Source of the DNA: Pelomyxa schiedti
Taxonomy: Eukaryota > Evosea > Pelobiontida > Pelomyxidae
Length of the DNA: 64,000 bases
Assembly: GCA_020536535.1 (NCBI GenBank)
Contig: JAHLWZ010000798.1
Coordinates: forward strand, 9,617-73,616
Direction of reading: 5' to 3'
The notes beneath the pieces were generated by a model. That model saw only the letters and a program-made list of their open reading frames with translations, was not told the DNA's origin and did no database searches. Shown here piece after piece: positions 12,048 to 24,066 of the stretch. The translations under genes and the position numbers were made by a program. Within the stretch, counting starts at the first letter, position 1, and each line of letters begins with the position of its first letter.

Positions 12048-13512
12048 CTAAAAGTCAACACCCCAGATATCATGGCAGTAGGTTTGAAATGTGCCTGTGC
12101 TTATGTGCCGTCTTATATCCTCGAAAAATCTCAGGTAATGGAAGTTGTTGTGCCTGGGATCACATTGAGTGAAATGAGTAGTATGGTGGAGGAATTACAT
12201 ACAGTGAAAGCAGAATGTTGGCCAGCATCTCGTGTGTGAGGAGTAGGTGATGGACATATGCCCTTGTGTAGGTACGACAGGCATAACAAGTGCATCCAAC
12301 AACAAATGGCTGGAAATCCATGAAGTACCTTCAAATTCGTTTGATTGTTGTCAGGCTGAATACATTCCATACATGTTGTCATTCAAATTGATTTTGTGTT
12401 TATCAAGAGTCGAAGGTTTAGATGGCTCCGACGTTCCAACGTGAAATATAAGTGCGTAGCCCCAGGAGGCCATATACGATGCATAACTAAGAGATTGAGA
12501 CCAATGAAACTTCTGTCCAGCATACTTATTTGTAAATAGGTCAACGCCTCTCTGAACAAGATCCAACACTTCCTCTGAGGATGTTAAGTATTATAAATGA
12601 GACTGAAACTTATTACCGGGAATTCCAATCCCATGAATAACACGAAGACACTGAGCTGGCATCGTTTTCTAGCTTAAGTTGGTGAAAAAAGGTATTAATA
12701 CATCGGTCAGAATACCACAACAACATCTACAATTTCACCACGTTGTCTGACATCCTCACCCAGACCAAGGCCAGCTATCGAATAAGCTTGTGTGAGGTTA
12801 AGGGGGAAAAATAGCAATAAAAGTAATTTCAACATACCCGGGAGATTTCTCTTGGCAACTTCAGAAGCATTTCTAATACGCGATTGAAGATTCACTCCAC
12901 CTTGAATTACACCTGACATCTAGGGAAACTCTTTATTTATGAGGTACGGTACAAAAAGCAAAGTATTACAACTGGTCCCCCTGGGCCTGTGTTCAATGCA
13001 ATACATTCATCGAGCCACTTCAATCCTTTCTCATCGTTTTTCCTTTTGGTTTTCAAACTTAAGGAGGAGATTGAGAAAAGTTACTGGCTCTTGGAAGGGC
13101 TCGAATCTAAAGTGAGGTCAACGAAGAGAGAATCCAACAAGTTGACCCCTGCTGCATGAGCTAATTCCATATAGGCAGTTGGTGTGATCTAATAGGAGTA
13201 AGTGCCCATTGTGAAGAGCAATAGGAGATATACTATTTTTCTTCCAGACTTAGTATCCAATAAAACACCTTTCGGGGAAGCACCCGTGGCCGCCAAACAA
13301 GCCGTAGTTCTTGCTGAGAGATATAACGGTGAAGAGGGCTTCAAACAAAACAGAGCACGGACTCCTCCGTTTGGTCTGCACTGTACTGCCGAAGATGGTG
13401 TGGTGCAACTGCTAGTTGAAGCAGAATCAGCTGCAGAATCTACAGAAGAAGGGCGTCGAGTGTTGTGGATGGCCCATTGGCGGATTGTGAGTTCGTTTTC
13501 TGCACTAACCAT
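12048..13512 (-). CDS. QTRT2: Queuine tRNA-ribosyltransferase accessory subunit 2
   Basis: Minus-strand gene from ATG 13512 to TAG 12048. Exon order gives GVLLDTKSGRK, ITPTAYMELAHAAGVNLLDS, GLKWLDECIALNTGPGG, FGVIQGGVNLQSRIRNASEV, AYSIAGLGLGEDVRQRGEIV, LRVIHGIGIPEEVLDLVQRG and VDLFTNKYAG. The C-terminal zinc site is GCTCYACRTYTRAYVHHLL (CxCxxC...H), and the protein ends HNNFHYLRFFEDIRRHI. This is the classic layout of the non-catalytic partner of the eukaryotic TGT heterodimer, which swaps queuine into position 34 of GUN-anticodon tRNAs at the mitochondrial surface. The N-terminal exon is Ser-rich and less conserved, and the start could lie in another exon. The CxCxxC zinc site is complete. 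Confidence 0.88.
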
Positions 13513-14108
13513 TGGAATCAGTGCAGTCAGAGAAAAAAGTATTTAGATACTATGGACGAGAAAGAAAAAAAAACCATACATGTCAGAAAGAGGGATCGAG
13601 AGGCACTGAGCAGGAACCCCAGAGGTAAGATCAGGCGTGAGGAATGGAATAGCACATTTCTTCGTCGAAGTGGCGACCCCAGGAGTGTCAATAAAACCCC
13701 CATCCTGTTTAATTTAATGCATTAGCTAGCGGGGAAGAAAAAAAAAAAAGAAACACCCTGGCAACAAACGAACCGAGAAAGAAAACTTCCCAACTCTGGC
13801 CCTTGTCGACGACACATTCGGCGGTGCCGCATCCGTAGTAACCGACGACTCCGCACTGCTCTCGATCGTCAACATCCTAGTACCGATACAACGCGATGGT
13901 GGAAAGCAAACAAAAGGAGTCTTCAGTGAAGACCGTTTTAGGTAATGCTGTGCCATCGTCATGGATATTGGCGATATGGTTATCAACACAGCGGTCCATG
14001 CAGTAGAAGAGGAGTTGGCTAATAATGTCTGTGACACTATGGCGCTGGTTATGGGTTAAAAAAAAAAAGAAAGAAAAAACCAGATTGTTCTGTTCCTAAG
14101 GCTACATC
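13513..14108. other. Gap between QTRT2 and beta-mannosidase
   Basis: About 600 bases upstream of QTRT2 and downstream of the mannosidase. Two A-rich runs (13738-13750, 14057-14066) are present. Both strands have an open coding-like stretch at about 13790-13935; the plus reading PTLALVDDTFGGAASVVTDD is balanced, and VMDIGDMVINTAVHAVEEEL follows at 13960-14030 in the next frame. No ATG, no domain and no secure splice sites were found, so no gene is called. It could be a small plus-strand gene missing its start, or exon 1 material of QTRT2. Confidence 0.3.
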
Positions 14109-17100
14109 TTAGTATGTGTCCCGTAGAGATCTCACGCTCAGAGACGAACTGAGCTGATTGAGGGTGAATGACTGCTTGGAATCAAATGTCACGGTTGTCA
14201 TTGTTCCAGGCAGCATCAAGAACCCGTTACTGGAAAAATGCCCCCCAGTCATCCCATAAGCCGTCAGTGTCACGAAGGGTGCCACAGCCGTAGTGGTGAG
14301 ATTGACCGAGGCCGAGAAGTCCGAGATCATCGAGATCGCGGTGGTGACAACGGCCTTTTGGAGGGGTGCCGATTTCAGGTCACTTGGGTAGAATTGGTTG
14401 CTGCTGATAACACTGTCGTTGACGTTTTTCAGAGTGAGAGTGAACACACCCTCATTCAGGGCAAGTCCACCTATTTTTGGGATTGGCGAAGAAAAAAGCC
14501 CAGAATGCGTGTGGGAATTCTAGTGTTACCTGTCATTTCGGAAATGTATCCTTCGAATATAAGCAAGCTGGAGGCTGTGGTTACTGTAAACAAATCAGTG
14601 CTGTGCTTGTATTTTGTTTGACCGTCGATCCATCTGTGGGAAGGGTGAGTGCCGCAATGAAGAGGTAACAGGAGATAACCCAATGAACGAGATTGTTACG
14701 TAGCATATTATCGAGTCCTATAAGAGATACATCAATGATCATTGATAGTACACCTCAGAAAGCAAAACCGGTGTGTCGTTATTGACATAGACAAGGTACT
14801 TTCCATCCACTTCATAAGAGGAAACCAAAATAGGCGCAAAGAAGTCTTTTGCGTAGTTGTGAAGAAGCTTCCACTTTCCGCCATACTCTGTGATATAAAG
14901 ATATTAATTTGCGCACAAAATACAGCGCAGTGAAACCTATACTGGCCCATGTTGGTCCTTGCCAAATATCGTTGAGCTGCCAATACAACGCACCCATGGT
15001 GTAAATAGAATTTATACTCTAAAAGAAAAGTGTTGGGGAAAAATTGGGTCACTGACTGATCGGATCAGACCTGATGGCGCCTGTAATGTTCTGTTTCAGC
15101 TTTCACACACAGTGCTTGTGTCACTGGCAAACAGTAAGACTTAGAAAAAAGAAAAAACTATGTACCTTGGGTCACATAACAAATGTCATCAAATTGGGTT
15201 ACTGAATTTGTATTGTTTGGCCACACGAAATGCATTTCAACTTGCTCCTGAAGTTCAAGATTCCCCGTGTCGTGATGTTGCCGGTGCCTCATCAGTTCCG
15301 ATCTTGGAACCCAATTTTAATCTATACTGATGAGTTTGGAAGAACACATACTCATAGTGAAGGTCCGTTCTCACGGTGACTGGCTCCCAGGTCTCCAGCG
15401 AGGGGAAGCTTTGATAGCCAAACTCCTTTTGAAAGTAAATGAAGAGGAAAAACTTGAGTAGTATGAATTAACTGAGGCAAATCTTGGTTTAGGGAAATGC
15501 CATGTCTTCCAGCAGTCTTCCTTAAGAATATTTGGTGACCATTACTTTGGTAGCTTCACTTACAATGTAATTGTAATAGTGCACATCCCCATAATTTTCC
15601 GAGCCAGGATCACCCCTGGTTGTTTATGCTTAGCCAAAGAAGGCTGTGTTTCTTAAGTTACCATCTGCCCACAAACAACTCTTTGGAGTCCACAAGGGCA
15701 CCATTGCTGGGACTGCTTGAGAGGAAAGGGTGCCTACTTACTGTTATGGAAATTGGAATGATCGTTATGAAATACCAGGGGTCTTCAGAAACAATAGCAG
15801 TGCGAACAGTGTTGAAGTATAGAACACTGTACGGGAATGAGTGGCAGTTTGTGGGACTGATAAAGTACCTGTAATCAACAGTGTACCGCTGTTCATGAGT
15901 GAGTGTTGCAGGGTACCATCGCAAAGCAGCTTCATTTTCATTATTTCCACTCCATAGCAGCAAAGAAGGATGTGACATTGTTCGGCGTGTCTTTTCAACG
16001 TTGGAATGTGCCAATGGATGAGAGCATACAAGTGAGTCACGGAACCTGGTATTGGACTTCATTTGCGACATTCAAAAGAAATGTTTTGTCACGTGGATAC
16101 ATAGCACAGGCGAACATGATCTTGCACATGAGTTAGCTGGAATGTCGTAAGGGGTAATGGGTATTTACATCTTCCCAAATCAAAATTCCAAGCTGGTCTG
16201 CAAGGTCATAAAATGAATCTTGTTGATATATTCCACCTCCCCAGTTTCTACAAATATTCAGAACAGGATCTCGTTTATTTAGCCAAACCTAAGCATATTC
16301 ATATGTGCCTCTGAAGCTGATGTCAATAAGGTATCCAACATATCAGTGGTCTAGATAGGATCAGTCATTTTAATTGTTGTTTTATTAATACAATGCGGGG
16401 CTCAAAGCTGTCAGCGGGGATCCAATTTGAGCCTTTTGCAAAGAAAGTGAAATCATTAACCCTGAAATAAAACGAATTTCCAATGGTGTCAGAATATGGC
16501 TCTTGGACCTTTTTTTTTTTTATAAACATGTGTTTTTGTTGTGTAACATAACTCACCAGCTCAAGTTTCCTGAAGCCAATGTTTTGTGAGTAGGATGATG
16601 TTTCTCCATCAGAACTGGTGAAGGAAGTCTTACAAATATTCAGCAGGTACCGATTGGAGGAAGAACCCTACCTGAAGATTGTAAAGTGTCCGTGTATCTT
16701 CACCAACGCCGTTCGGCCACCACAACTGGGGATTTGACACGGTCATGGTCAAAGAGACTTTATTTTCCCCCTGTTCTTATTGTTAAGGAAATCTATATTA
16801 GCATATGCTTTACCGTAACAAGTGAAACACTCTTTGATGTGGAGGTGGAGAGTGCAGGAATGTCGACATTAACTGTCCCAGAAGTGGATGAACGGGACTG
16901 AAGAAAAACGTTGATGTTAACAGTCCACTGTGTTAACCCTGATGTTGGGGTGGGATATGCCGTTGTATCAGATATAAATGCATCAGAGAAGCCAACAAGG
17001 TGAATTGGTTGCCTAAAAGAGCATTAGGCATCTCCGAGTAAGTTTGATCTTGACCAAATTCCAGAGGGGATGAAGCATGGTCCCCAGTCCCATGAAAAGC

Positions 17101-17920
17101 TGCATTGCTCTTTCCTGATGAAGTTACGATTGTCTTCACCAGATGGATTCGTATTAGCAGGTACTTCGTAAGGATAGTTACTAGCCTAGATGGAAGTTAA
17201 AAAGTGGGGGTAGCCGAAGTTGTAATCTGCGCTCACCTGGGTATCGGCATATGTAGCAGCAGATTGGAATGCGAGGGATAGGGTATTGGAGGAAGAACTA
17301 AGATAACTTGTGACATCAAATGTCCAACTACAAAAAGTGTCAGTGTACGTACCATTTACTGACACAAACCGGCGGAACATGTTATTAGCTGTGCCAAGTG
17401 TTACGCCATTCAATACTACAGTCGCAGCAGTATCAAGTCCATAACAGACAAGAATAATCTGAAGGTGCACTGTATAAGACTGCTGTGTATTCCATCATTG
17501 CAACAAACTTTTTTGTACTTCAATAACGCCGCAGGAGGGGTGAATGTTCTCTCAAAAACCCAGTCACTCAGCCCAATCCATCTATAGTCTACATCATTAA
17601 ACCTGTAGTACGGATCCTGCCAACAAAGGTGGGTGCACCAAAATACATCAAACTGAACATGGGGCGAGTACATCAATAACACCAGCGTTCAACAAATCAG
17701 TGTGCACCGTTCCTGGTACAGTAGACGCGTACTTTGGGCTTCATTTCAACACTAAAATAAGCCACCAAAAAAAGTGGGGGAGAAAAAAAAAAAACCTTGT
17801 TTCATTGTAGACAGTCCATGAAGAGCCACCCAAGTCAAACAAATAAGGAGGGGTCGAGCCGCCAAAACAAAGCCGTAACGTAAATACGCAACAACAGACA
17901 ACACCAACTACCCACCCCAT
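14109..17920 (-). CDS. MANBA: Secreted or lysosomal beta-mannosidase (GH2)
   Basis: Starts at ATG 17920 with a signal peptide ([20 protein letters not shown]). GH2 landmarks in order on the minus strand: [77 protein letters not shown], then [15 protein letters not shown] near 17070. [20 protein letters not shown] lies near 16220; [18 protein letters not shown] near 15940 holds the acid/base Glu of the N-E pair; [13 protein letters not shown] is near 15590; [15 protein letters not shown] near 15400 holds the candidate nucleophile Glu. These match eukaryotic lysosomal beta-mannosidase, which removes terminal beta-mannose from N-glycan remnants. The gene spans 3.8 kb with many introns and ends at 14109. 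All key motifs are intact. Confidence 0.9.
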
Positions 17921-18079
17921 CAAGGGTTTTTTTATGTTGAGAAGGCCAAATCGCAGAATTGATCGAATAATATCTGTTCGTTTTGTGTTTCGTTTTTATT
18001 TTTTTTTAGAGGTCGTCAGGATCGGGGTCGTTTGTGGAACGAGCCAAGTTCCGTGCTGTTCGGACTATTTTTCGTAATT

Positions 18080-19016
18080 CTACGGGTGATTTGGGATTAG
18101 GCAATTGGAATTCCTATGGGAAGAAGGGGGGGACAAACTGTGCATTTGGGGTCTGATGATGAACAAGTGAACAAGACCGGCAAGTGTTACACCGATGGAG
18201 GCGGCACCTAAGACAGCCCCCAGGACTCCCAGTTCAACGAGAGTTGTGTGGTGTTCTTGATCAAAATATGATGGATCATAGTAGAAGTAAGCCAACGAGG
18301 CAGGCTTGGAAAGCTGGCCGAGATAGGGAAAGTTCACAATGTTGGCTGGGTGATGGTCAGTGATACAAGGTTGTAGAGAGTTCGGTAAAAGTAGACAGTG
18401 ACCAAAATGGAAACATACATACAAGGGGCAAACATCACGTTGTACTGCTGCCCTGGTTCATATTTCTTCAGTGCCTCTGCAGCATATTGGTAAGGTGCAT
18501 GAGTATGTCGGTGTTAAAATTTATTTTTGGTTGGAAAACAAAAAGGGAAAAGCCAAACCGTTTGCTTCTTCAATTGTACAAGTTGCTCCCTGCAATCTGC
18601 AGAAGTAATCAGAGAACCAATTATAAACTAGAGAGAATGGCATTACGAAGTAGTAAATGTTGCAGCCTTCTTTGTATAGTTCATGTTGTCAGAATCCACA
18701 ATATCCACAGCCCACTCGGCACGATAGTAGTCCACTCCTTGCATTGTGTACTTCACCACTGTGGTGAATGAAGGGGAAAAAAAGTGACATTAATTTGGAT
18801 AAAAAAAACAGAACAGAAAAAAAAAAAACCCTCACCTTGAGTGTTGTTCCTCACCAAAGCAATACCCGGCACAAACAACGAGGATGGGTCCTCAGTGAGT
18901 GGAATTATCACACATAACACTATCATACAAGGTACGCCAAACACAGCCCCGAAGAACACGTATGTCCCAACCTGTTCCGTCTTCCTCCCACAATTCCGAG
19001 GGCACACTACTGGCAT
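18080..19016 (-). CDS. Two-TM membrane protein with small Cys motif
   Basis: ATG 19016 opens MPVVCPRNCGRK, a hydrophobic segment (TYVFFGAVFGVPCMIVLCVI), then a loop. A following exon near 18700-18760 reads VVKYTMQGVDYYRAEWAV, then NMNYTKKAATF. The last exon carries a second strong TM (VLGAVLGAASIGVTLAGLVHLFII) and a short Pro/Ser-rich tail ending at 18080. The extracytoplasmic 'KYTxxGxxY' segment recalls DUF3592-type membrane proteins, but that is only a resemblance. It lies in a run of minus-strand membrane proteins (18.0-21.5 kb). Function unknown. Confidence 0.55.
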
Positions 19017-19159
19017 TTGTGTTGATGTGTGTGAGTGGGAGAGTACAGAAAAAAAATCAGTGAAGCCTTGGAACGAGGAAGACCAGTTCCCAGAAATGGA
19101 AAAGTGCCTGAAAACTCTGCTTGTTTTTTCTAATCCCTACAAAACTTTTTATTCCTTCT

Positions 19160-20510
19160 TCACCACCTGTGGTACTTAGGCAGTTCCACATCGTGATTTC
19201 CTCCTGGTTTTCGGTGCTTACGGTAACACCATATTGATAACAGCATGGCAAATGCTGTTATCAGCAACAACAGCAGAGCCCCACCCACAGCTACAACAAT
19301 AATGATCCAAGTCTCCAATTTTTGGTCACTGTCAGTGCTGCTGTTGTGGCTGTGGCTGTGGCTGCCGCTAGGACTGGGACTGGGGCTTGTATTGCTTCCT
19401 GCACTTCTTTGGCTGCTAACACCCCCACTTTCACTTCGGCTTTTTGATGAACTTGTGCTGAGACTTCTACTTACACTGTGGCTCTCACTGTGGCTCTCAC
19501 TGCTGCTCTCACTCAGACTCTTACTGAGGCTCTCACTCTCGCTCTTGCTGATGCTCTCACTCCGGCTCTCACTAGGGCTCTCACTGCGGCTTGTGCTAAC
19601 ACCGCCACTACTTTCAGTTACACTGTTACTCTCGCTCGCACTGTAACTTTTACTGCCACTGCTGCTCTCATTGGAACTCGCACTGGCACTACTTTTGCTT
19701 TCAGTCTCGCTACCACTACTATCTCTGCCACTGTTGCTGCTACTTTCACTGTCACTGTCACTGTCACTATTGCTGACACTCTCGCTGGAACTGCTGCTGC
19801 TGCTGGCACTGTAGCTTCCGCTAGAGCTCATACTCGTGCTTTCGCTGAAGCTACTACTGGTGCTGATGCTCAGTGATTCAGAACTGGACCACGGTGTAGT
19901 GAATGGGATGGTGATGTAGATGGCCCTGTGAGAGCTAAGAGTACTATTATCACAGAAGTACGACCCACCGGCTTCGCAAGAGATGTTTGCGACAACTACG
20001 AAATAGCCGTGGCAATTGCAATCTACGGTTGATGTTAGAGACTTTATGTTTCACCTATGTACCACACACACCAGTCGACATGAAATACTCGAGTTTGAAC
20101 TGGTCCGTGAAGTGGGTGGAGTTCAAGTAGCTTGGCATTGCCAAAATCACCGAGCTTGGGATATCCCCTGGCATCGACAGGAGGACAGTGCAGATTACGG
20201 CGATGTAGGGGCGCCTAGTTTACACAGTTCATTAGGATCAAATTGGGTGGCACAAACTCTAACTCTCACCAAACCCCGAAATTCACAAGGTGGGATCAAC
20301 ATACAGCATCGTCAAATTGAAATCTGCCCACCCCACGGTATTCGAAAGAAACCCCTGCCGCAGCATCATCACCGTGGCACCATACGCTGAGGGAGCATCC
20401 GATGTTAAGAGCCCAACAACCATGTTCTGGCACGTCGACCCGCGAACCGCCCCGGCGGCATCATGTGCCAGTATCATCATGGTAAAAACCACGGCTACGA
20501 GGTGCCTCAT
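19160..20510 (-). CDS. Type I surface protein with long Ser-rich stalk
   Basis: ATG 20510 starts a signal peptide (MRHLVAVVFTMMILAHDAAG) and a globular N-part, TCQNMVVGLLTSDAPSAYGA then VGWADFNLTMLYVDPT. Middle exons at 19880-20230 read as Cys-containing extracellular sequence (CHGYFVVVANISCEAGGSYF). From about 19830 to 19350 the protein is a Ser-rich stalk of SxS, SES and SSSES units. A TM helix (WIIIVVAVGGALLLLLITAF) near 19300 and a basic cytoplasmic tail ending LPKYHRW with stop at 19160 finish it. The stalk looks O-glycosylated, mucin-like. The N-domain was not assigned to a family. A few exon joins in the middle are unresolved. Confidence 0.65.
19440..19830 (-). repeat. Coding minisatellite (Ser-rich, about 12-nt unit)
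   Basis: The stalk is encoded by degenerate tandem units of 6 to 12 bases; on the plus strand the recurring unit is CTCTCACTG followed by TGG, CGG or CTG. Unit copies differ at synonymous and Ser/Glu/Lys-changing sites. Such arrays often vary in length between alleles. Confidence 0.7.
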
Positions 20511-20825
20511 CCCGCGTCCCTGCTTTTTGTGTTCTTGCGGCCGTTCGTTTTTTGTTTTTGTTTTGTTTTTTGATTTGTTTTCCACTCGTGGCCAGCAAAC
20601 ACACGAAAAGAAGTTGCCCAACTTGGACAAGTTGGAAACACAATTGAAGGCAAAGTCACGGTTTTGATGGCGTTGCCTTAAGGCCCTCCTGTTGGGAGGC
20701 AAACGTCGAATAAACAAGTCAAAATCATTTGTGGGTGATGTGGCGGACTGGACTCTGGGCTCTTGTGTTGGGTAGGAGGAGTGTGTGGTGTTGAAAGTGT
20801 TGTGGTGTAAGAACATATGTGTATG

Positions 20826-21546
20826 TCATCCACCTTCTGAGTAGGAGGCATCAGTGTTGTTGGAATCGCCTCTTCCTCTATCACTTGCCCCATTATCCCT
20901 AACATAGCGTGTGCTGCCTCCAGAATACAGAGGCCGGGGTGATGGGGGTGGCATTGGCATTGGTGCTGGCCGGGAGAAGACGAGAGTGTGGTGGTCATAC
21001 ATGCGGCCCATTCCAAGATGAGCCAAGGTTTTCGACAACAAAATGACACTCACAATGGAGTTCGTTGTGCAGCATGCCAGGCAAAGCATAATGCCTGCAC
21101 AGAAGACGTACTCATAGTTGCAGAATGACTCGCTTCCTTCACAATGTATGCTGTCTAAATAAAAAAGAGTTTTTGCACGGTTCGGGCCAACGAAATTAAG
21201 GCATCGAGGCAGAGTGAAAGTTACCTGATATGGCAGAGTAACCGTGCATAATAAGGGCACCAACATTGGCACATTCGGCCACAGTGGAAATGACACAAGG
21301 TATTCCGGCTTTTGTCCTCGTGAGCCACAACAGTATCGCGAGGTTCAAAACCACTGGAGTGTACAGAATTGCCACAACCACAACCTGCGCAATAACAAAC
21401 AGAGCCGTTTCCCAAGGATGCACCAACGTCGGCGCGACGCCGCACCAAACCATAAGCAACCCCACAACCAAAAACACTCCCGATGTAGACGAGAGTGTCA
21501 AATATATCATGACGTGAGACCGCGTGCTCGTGCGTGCAAACAGCAT
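20826..21546 (-). CDS. Four-TM membrane protein (tetraspan)
   Basis: ATG 21546. Exon 1 gives three hydrophobic helices: VMIYLTLSSTSGVFLVVGLL, WETALFVIAQVVVVAILYTP with VVLNLAILLWL, and AGIPCVISTVAECANVGALI. After an intron (about 21160-21225), exon 2 reads DSIHCEGSESFCNYEYVFCA with CxxxxxxFCxxxxxFC-type cysteines. A last TM follows (AGIMLCLACCTTNSIVSVIL), then a Pro/Met-rich cytoplasmic tail ending at 20826. The Cys-containing loop between helices 3 and 4 is tetraspanin-like, but no CCG motif is seen, so no family is claimed. It lies head-to-tail with the mucin-like gene on the same strand. Confidence 0.6.
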
Positions 21547-22140
21547 CTTTCACAAACAAACTAGTCCCCCCCTTTTTTTCGAGGGGTCTTAGTGCTATGC
21601 CCCTGGCACGTGATGGGTTTTTTTCTTTTTGGAAATGGTGGTTCCGTTGTGTTTTTTTGGGACCTGGGGCGAAAATGATGATGGCTTCATGCTACACTGT
21701 ACTTTTCCAGAAGCGGGCTCCTTCTAAAACAGGACTTTTGAAATGTGGGCTTGGGGGACATAACGCGGACAACAAATCCAGTGACTGCGGGGGTAATAGA
21801 GAAGGCCATCGCGAGATGCGCTCATCCTGATAAACGCAAGGAGCCACAAGTGTTTGGGGTTCCCCTTTTTTTCGGTGCTGTAACTTTGTTGTTGTTTTTA
21901 AACGACGCGTTTTGTTCTGAAAAATATCAAATTCTTCTTTTCTTTTTCCTCCTTATGTTGTTTCTGACATGTTCTCAATGCTGTTTTGGCATCATGGACA
22001 AAATGTGCTGGTGGAAAAAGTTCCGGTGCTTCCAGAACGAAGAAGCACTTCACAACTCCTGCGGGAACACCACCTAGAGAAAGGCAGAATATATTAAGAG
22101 TGCTCTTAGGCCCTCCTATTCTAGTTGTACATGATGAGCA
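21547..22140. other. Gap with weak plus-strand coding signal
   Basis: Upstream of the tetraspan gene. Plus-strand frames around 21670-21830 and 21830-22077 read as short stretches (KMMMASCYTVLFQKRAPSKT, then a hydrophobic LLFFFLLMLFLTC run and a Cys/Lys-rich end), but they are in different frames and have no domain. T-rich runs at 21610-21660 and 21860-21960 look non-coding. No gene is called. Confidence 0.3.
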
Positions 22141-23180
22141 TCTTCATTTGTGAGTAACAGTGCTACAGAAACCCTCACAAGCAAATCAACAAGCACCTGG
22201 CCCTTGAATTTATGCCATATGATTTAGACCAAGTATGCGAAAAATTCTTTGAGACTCATACTGAGAGGTCTTGCCTATTTCCATCCACGGCGTTGTCCAC
22301 AGAGTATGCAAAATTCTCTGTGCCAGTGTGGATTCTCATTGTAGAGCAAAATAAGGATCTCAAACTTTGAAATATCCTTTTCAATGACACTGGGCGCCTT
22401 GTAATTGTTGCATTTGGATGGGCACGGGCGTTGCCACAGAGTGTCCTCCACTGGAGGATAAGAGGAGTTGATGACGAAAACCAAATTGCCTTGCCTTTAT
22501 GGGCTGTCAATGGAGCACCTCCTGATCAATGTTGGGGTCATCCGGCATGGTCTCCAATTGCCCTCTCAAATAACCTATTGTTATTTTTTCTCCGTTGTGA
22601 AGTTGTGCAACTGGGCAGAATTAGAGGCTGAGTATTTACTTCCCAAGAGTTATATGTCTTGCTAATAAGGAAGGGTGGAACGACACTAAAATTTGTTGAT
22701 GCTATGAGGCTGGAACTAATATTGGTTTCCACAAATATTGGCCTGTAAATTGCGCGACCAACATCCTATCACTTTAACCCTTTTCCTGCGTTTCACGAGT
22801 GCAAAAGCCCATGGACGGTTGCTGGTTGCCTGAGTCAGGAATGAGATTTTTCGAGGAACTTAACTGCCTAAGCACTTGGCCAGTTCTCTTCCCTGTTTAC
22901 CAGGTGGCATTGCCGTATTCAACAAAAGCTTTTTCTAACATAAACCATAGAGGACTTGGGAGAGGTTGACAATGATACAACCGCGTCTTAAAACTTTTCG
23001 CCTTGCTAGTATGCGCGTTTTTCAGTGCGGCTTTGATCCCTGGTGCTCTAATGGAAAAGAAAAAGCCAACATAACACCAGCTCCTCGGCTCCAACAACTG
23101 CCAAACAACTAGGATGGCGATCCTTTGCCTGAATCGGCAGATAATTGCCGCAATGCTCCACGGCCCAGCACTCTTGACCC

Positions 23181-23234
23181 TCGTAGTTCAGGTATTAATT
23201 ACAAAGTTGTGAACATTTACTTTCTGAACTACGA
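23181..23234. repeat. 11-bp perfect inverted repeat
   Basis: TCGTAGTTCAG at 23181-23191 is repeated in inverse at 23224-23234, with a 32-nt spacer. It lies inside the frame-broken region. Confidence 0.6.
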
Positions 23235-23304
23235 AGAATATTAGTGCTATGTCCAAATTGCCGTTTGTCAGTTATAAGAGCCAGACTATGAGAGCCATAT
23301 CTTA

Positions 23305-23339
23305 ATAATTGAGGGTAAGTCTTCTTCACCCTCAATTAT
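23305..23339. repeat. Short hairpin inverted repeat
   Basis: ATAATTGAGGGT at 23305-23316 is matched in inverse by ACCCTCAATTAT at 23328-23339. It could form a stem with an 11-nt loop. Lies about 70 bases from the other inverted repeat. Confidence 0.6.
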
Positions 23340-24066
23340 CAATAACCACTGCTTAAAGAGTGCAGGAATGATCCGTGGATGATCCACGTTCTGGTTTCCA
23401 CGGGAAAGGCCACGTTCTGGTTTGGCGACTCACAGCGCGAATTGCCCCTATGTCGCCCTACAGCCGCTTCTACAGAAGCTACTTTCCAATTAAAACTCAA
23501 GCTGAAACTATCGAACAGCAGCAGCAACATATTAGACTTCTCAGTGAGAAAGGACATAATGCCGACATTGAGAGAATACAAAAAAGCACACAACAACATC
23601 TCCTACTTCCAATTCACCAAGATCATCTACACTGGCTAAGGGACTGGCTGCCAAAACTGGGAGAACCTCTTGATCAAAATGCGGCCTGTTCAACCTCTCC
23701 CTTTGTAATCACCACCTCTATTCTTGCAGAGTGGTTGGACAACACATTCTATGTTAGGTACTGAGGCGGAACTGCATCGTATCTCCTCCCAGTCTATTTC
23801 CTTTTGCTGTGGTGGTTGGAAATGTTCCGGGGCTCTGAGTTCGGAGGAATTCATCTGAATTCCACCTCCCTCCCTGTCCACAGAGAAAAACAACGCCCAC
23901 CTTCACGCAACCCATTTTGGCAGGCAGTTTATTAATTGGGCGACTCGAGTAAATGTAGGGAAAAAATGAGTAGAGAGATCTAGGTTTTTTTTAATTCTCA
24001 CACATAAAACATAAAAACAATTATTACTTTCACCGTCACCCGGCTGCAATATGTACTCTCTCGCCC

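Larger units (their letters stand above)
22150..23945 (+). pseudogene. Frame-broken coding remnant, unknown family
   Basis: Protein-like segments follow one another on the plus strand but jump frame without obvious splice sites. They include EFMPYDLDQVCEKFFETHTE at 22208, TEYAKFSVPVWILIVEQNKD at 22300, GRLVIVAFGWARALPQSVLH at 22392 and DDENQIALPLWAVNGAPPDQ at 22470. Further pieces are MRFFEELNCLSTWPVLFPVY at 22840, VLKLFALLVCAFFSAALIPG near 22990, IMPTLREYKKAHNNISYFQF at 23560, EAELHRISSQSISFCCGGWK at 23765 and HATHFGRQFINWATRVN near 23905. The order and density suggest one decayed gene or mobile-element ORF. An intact gene with unusual introns is the alternative. No family was recognised. 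Confidence 0.35.

Noticed and set aside
19478..19876. Thr/Ala/Val-rich plus-strand ORFs over the mucin stalk
   Set aside because: Antisense of the Ser-rich tandem array.
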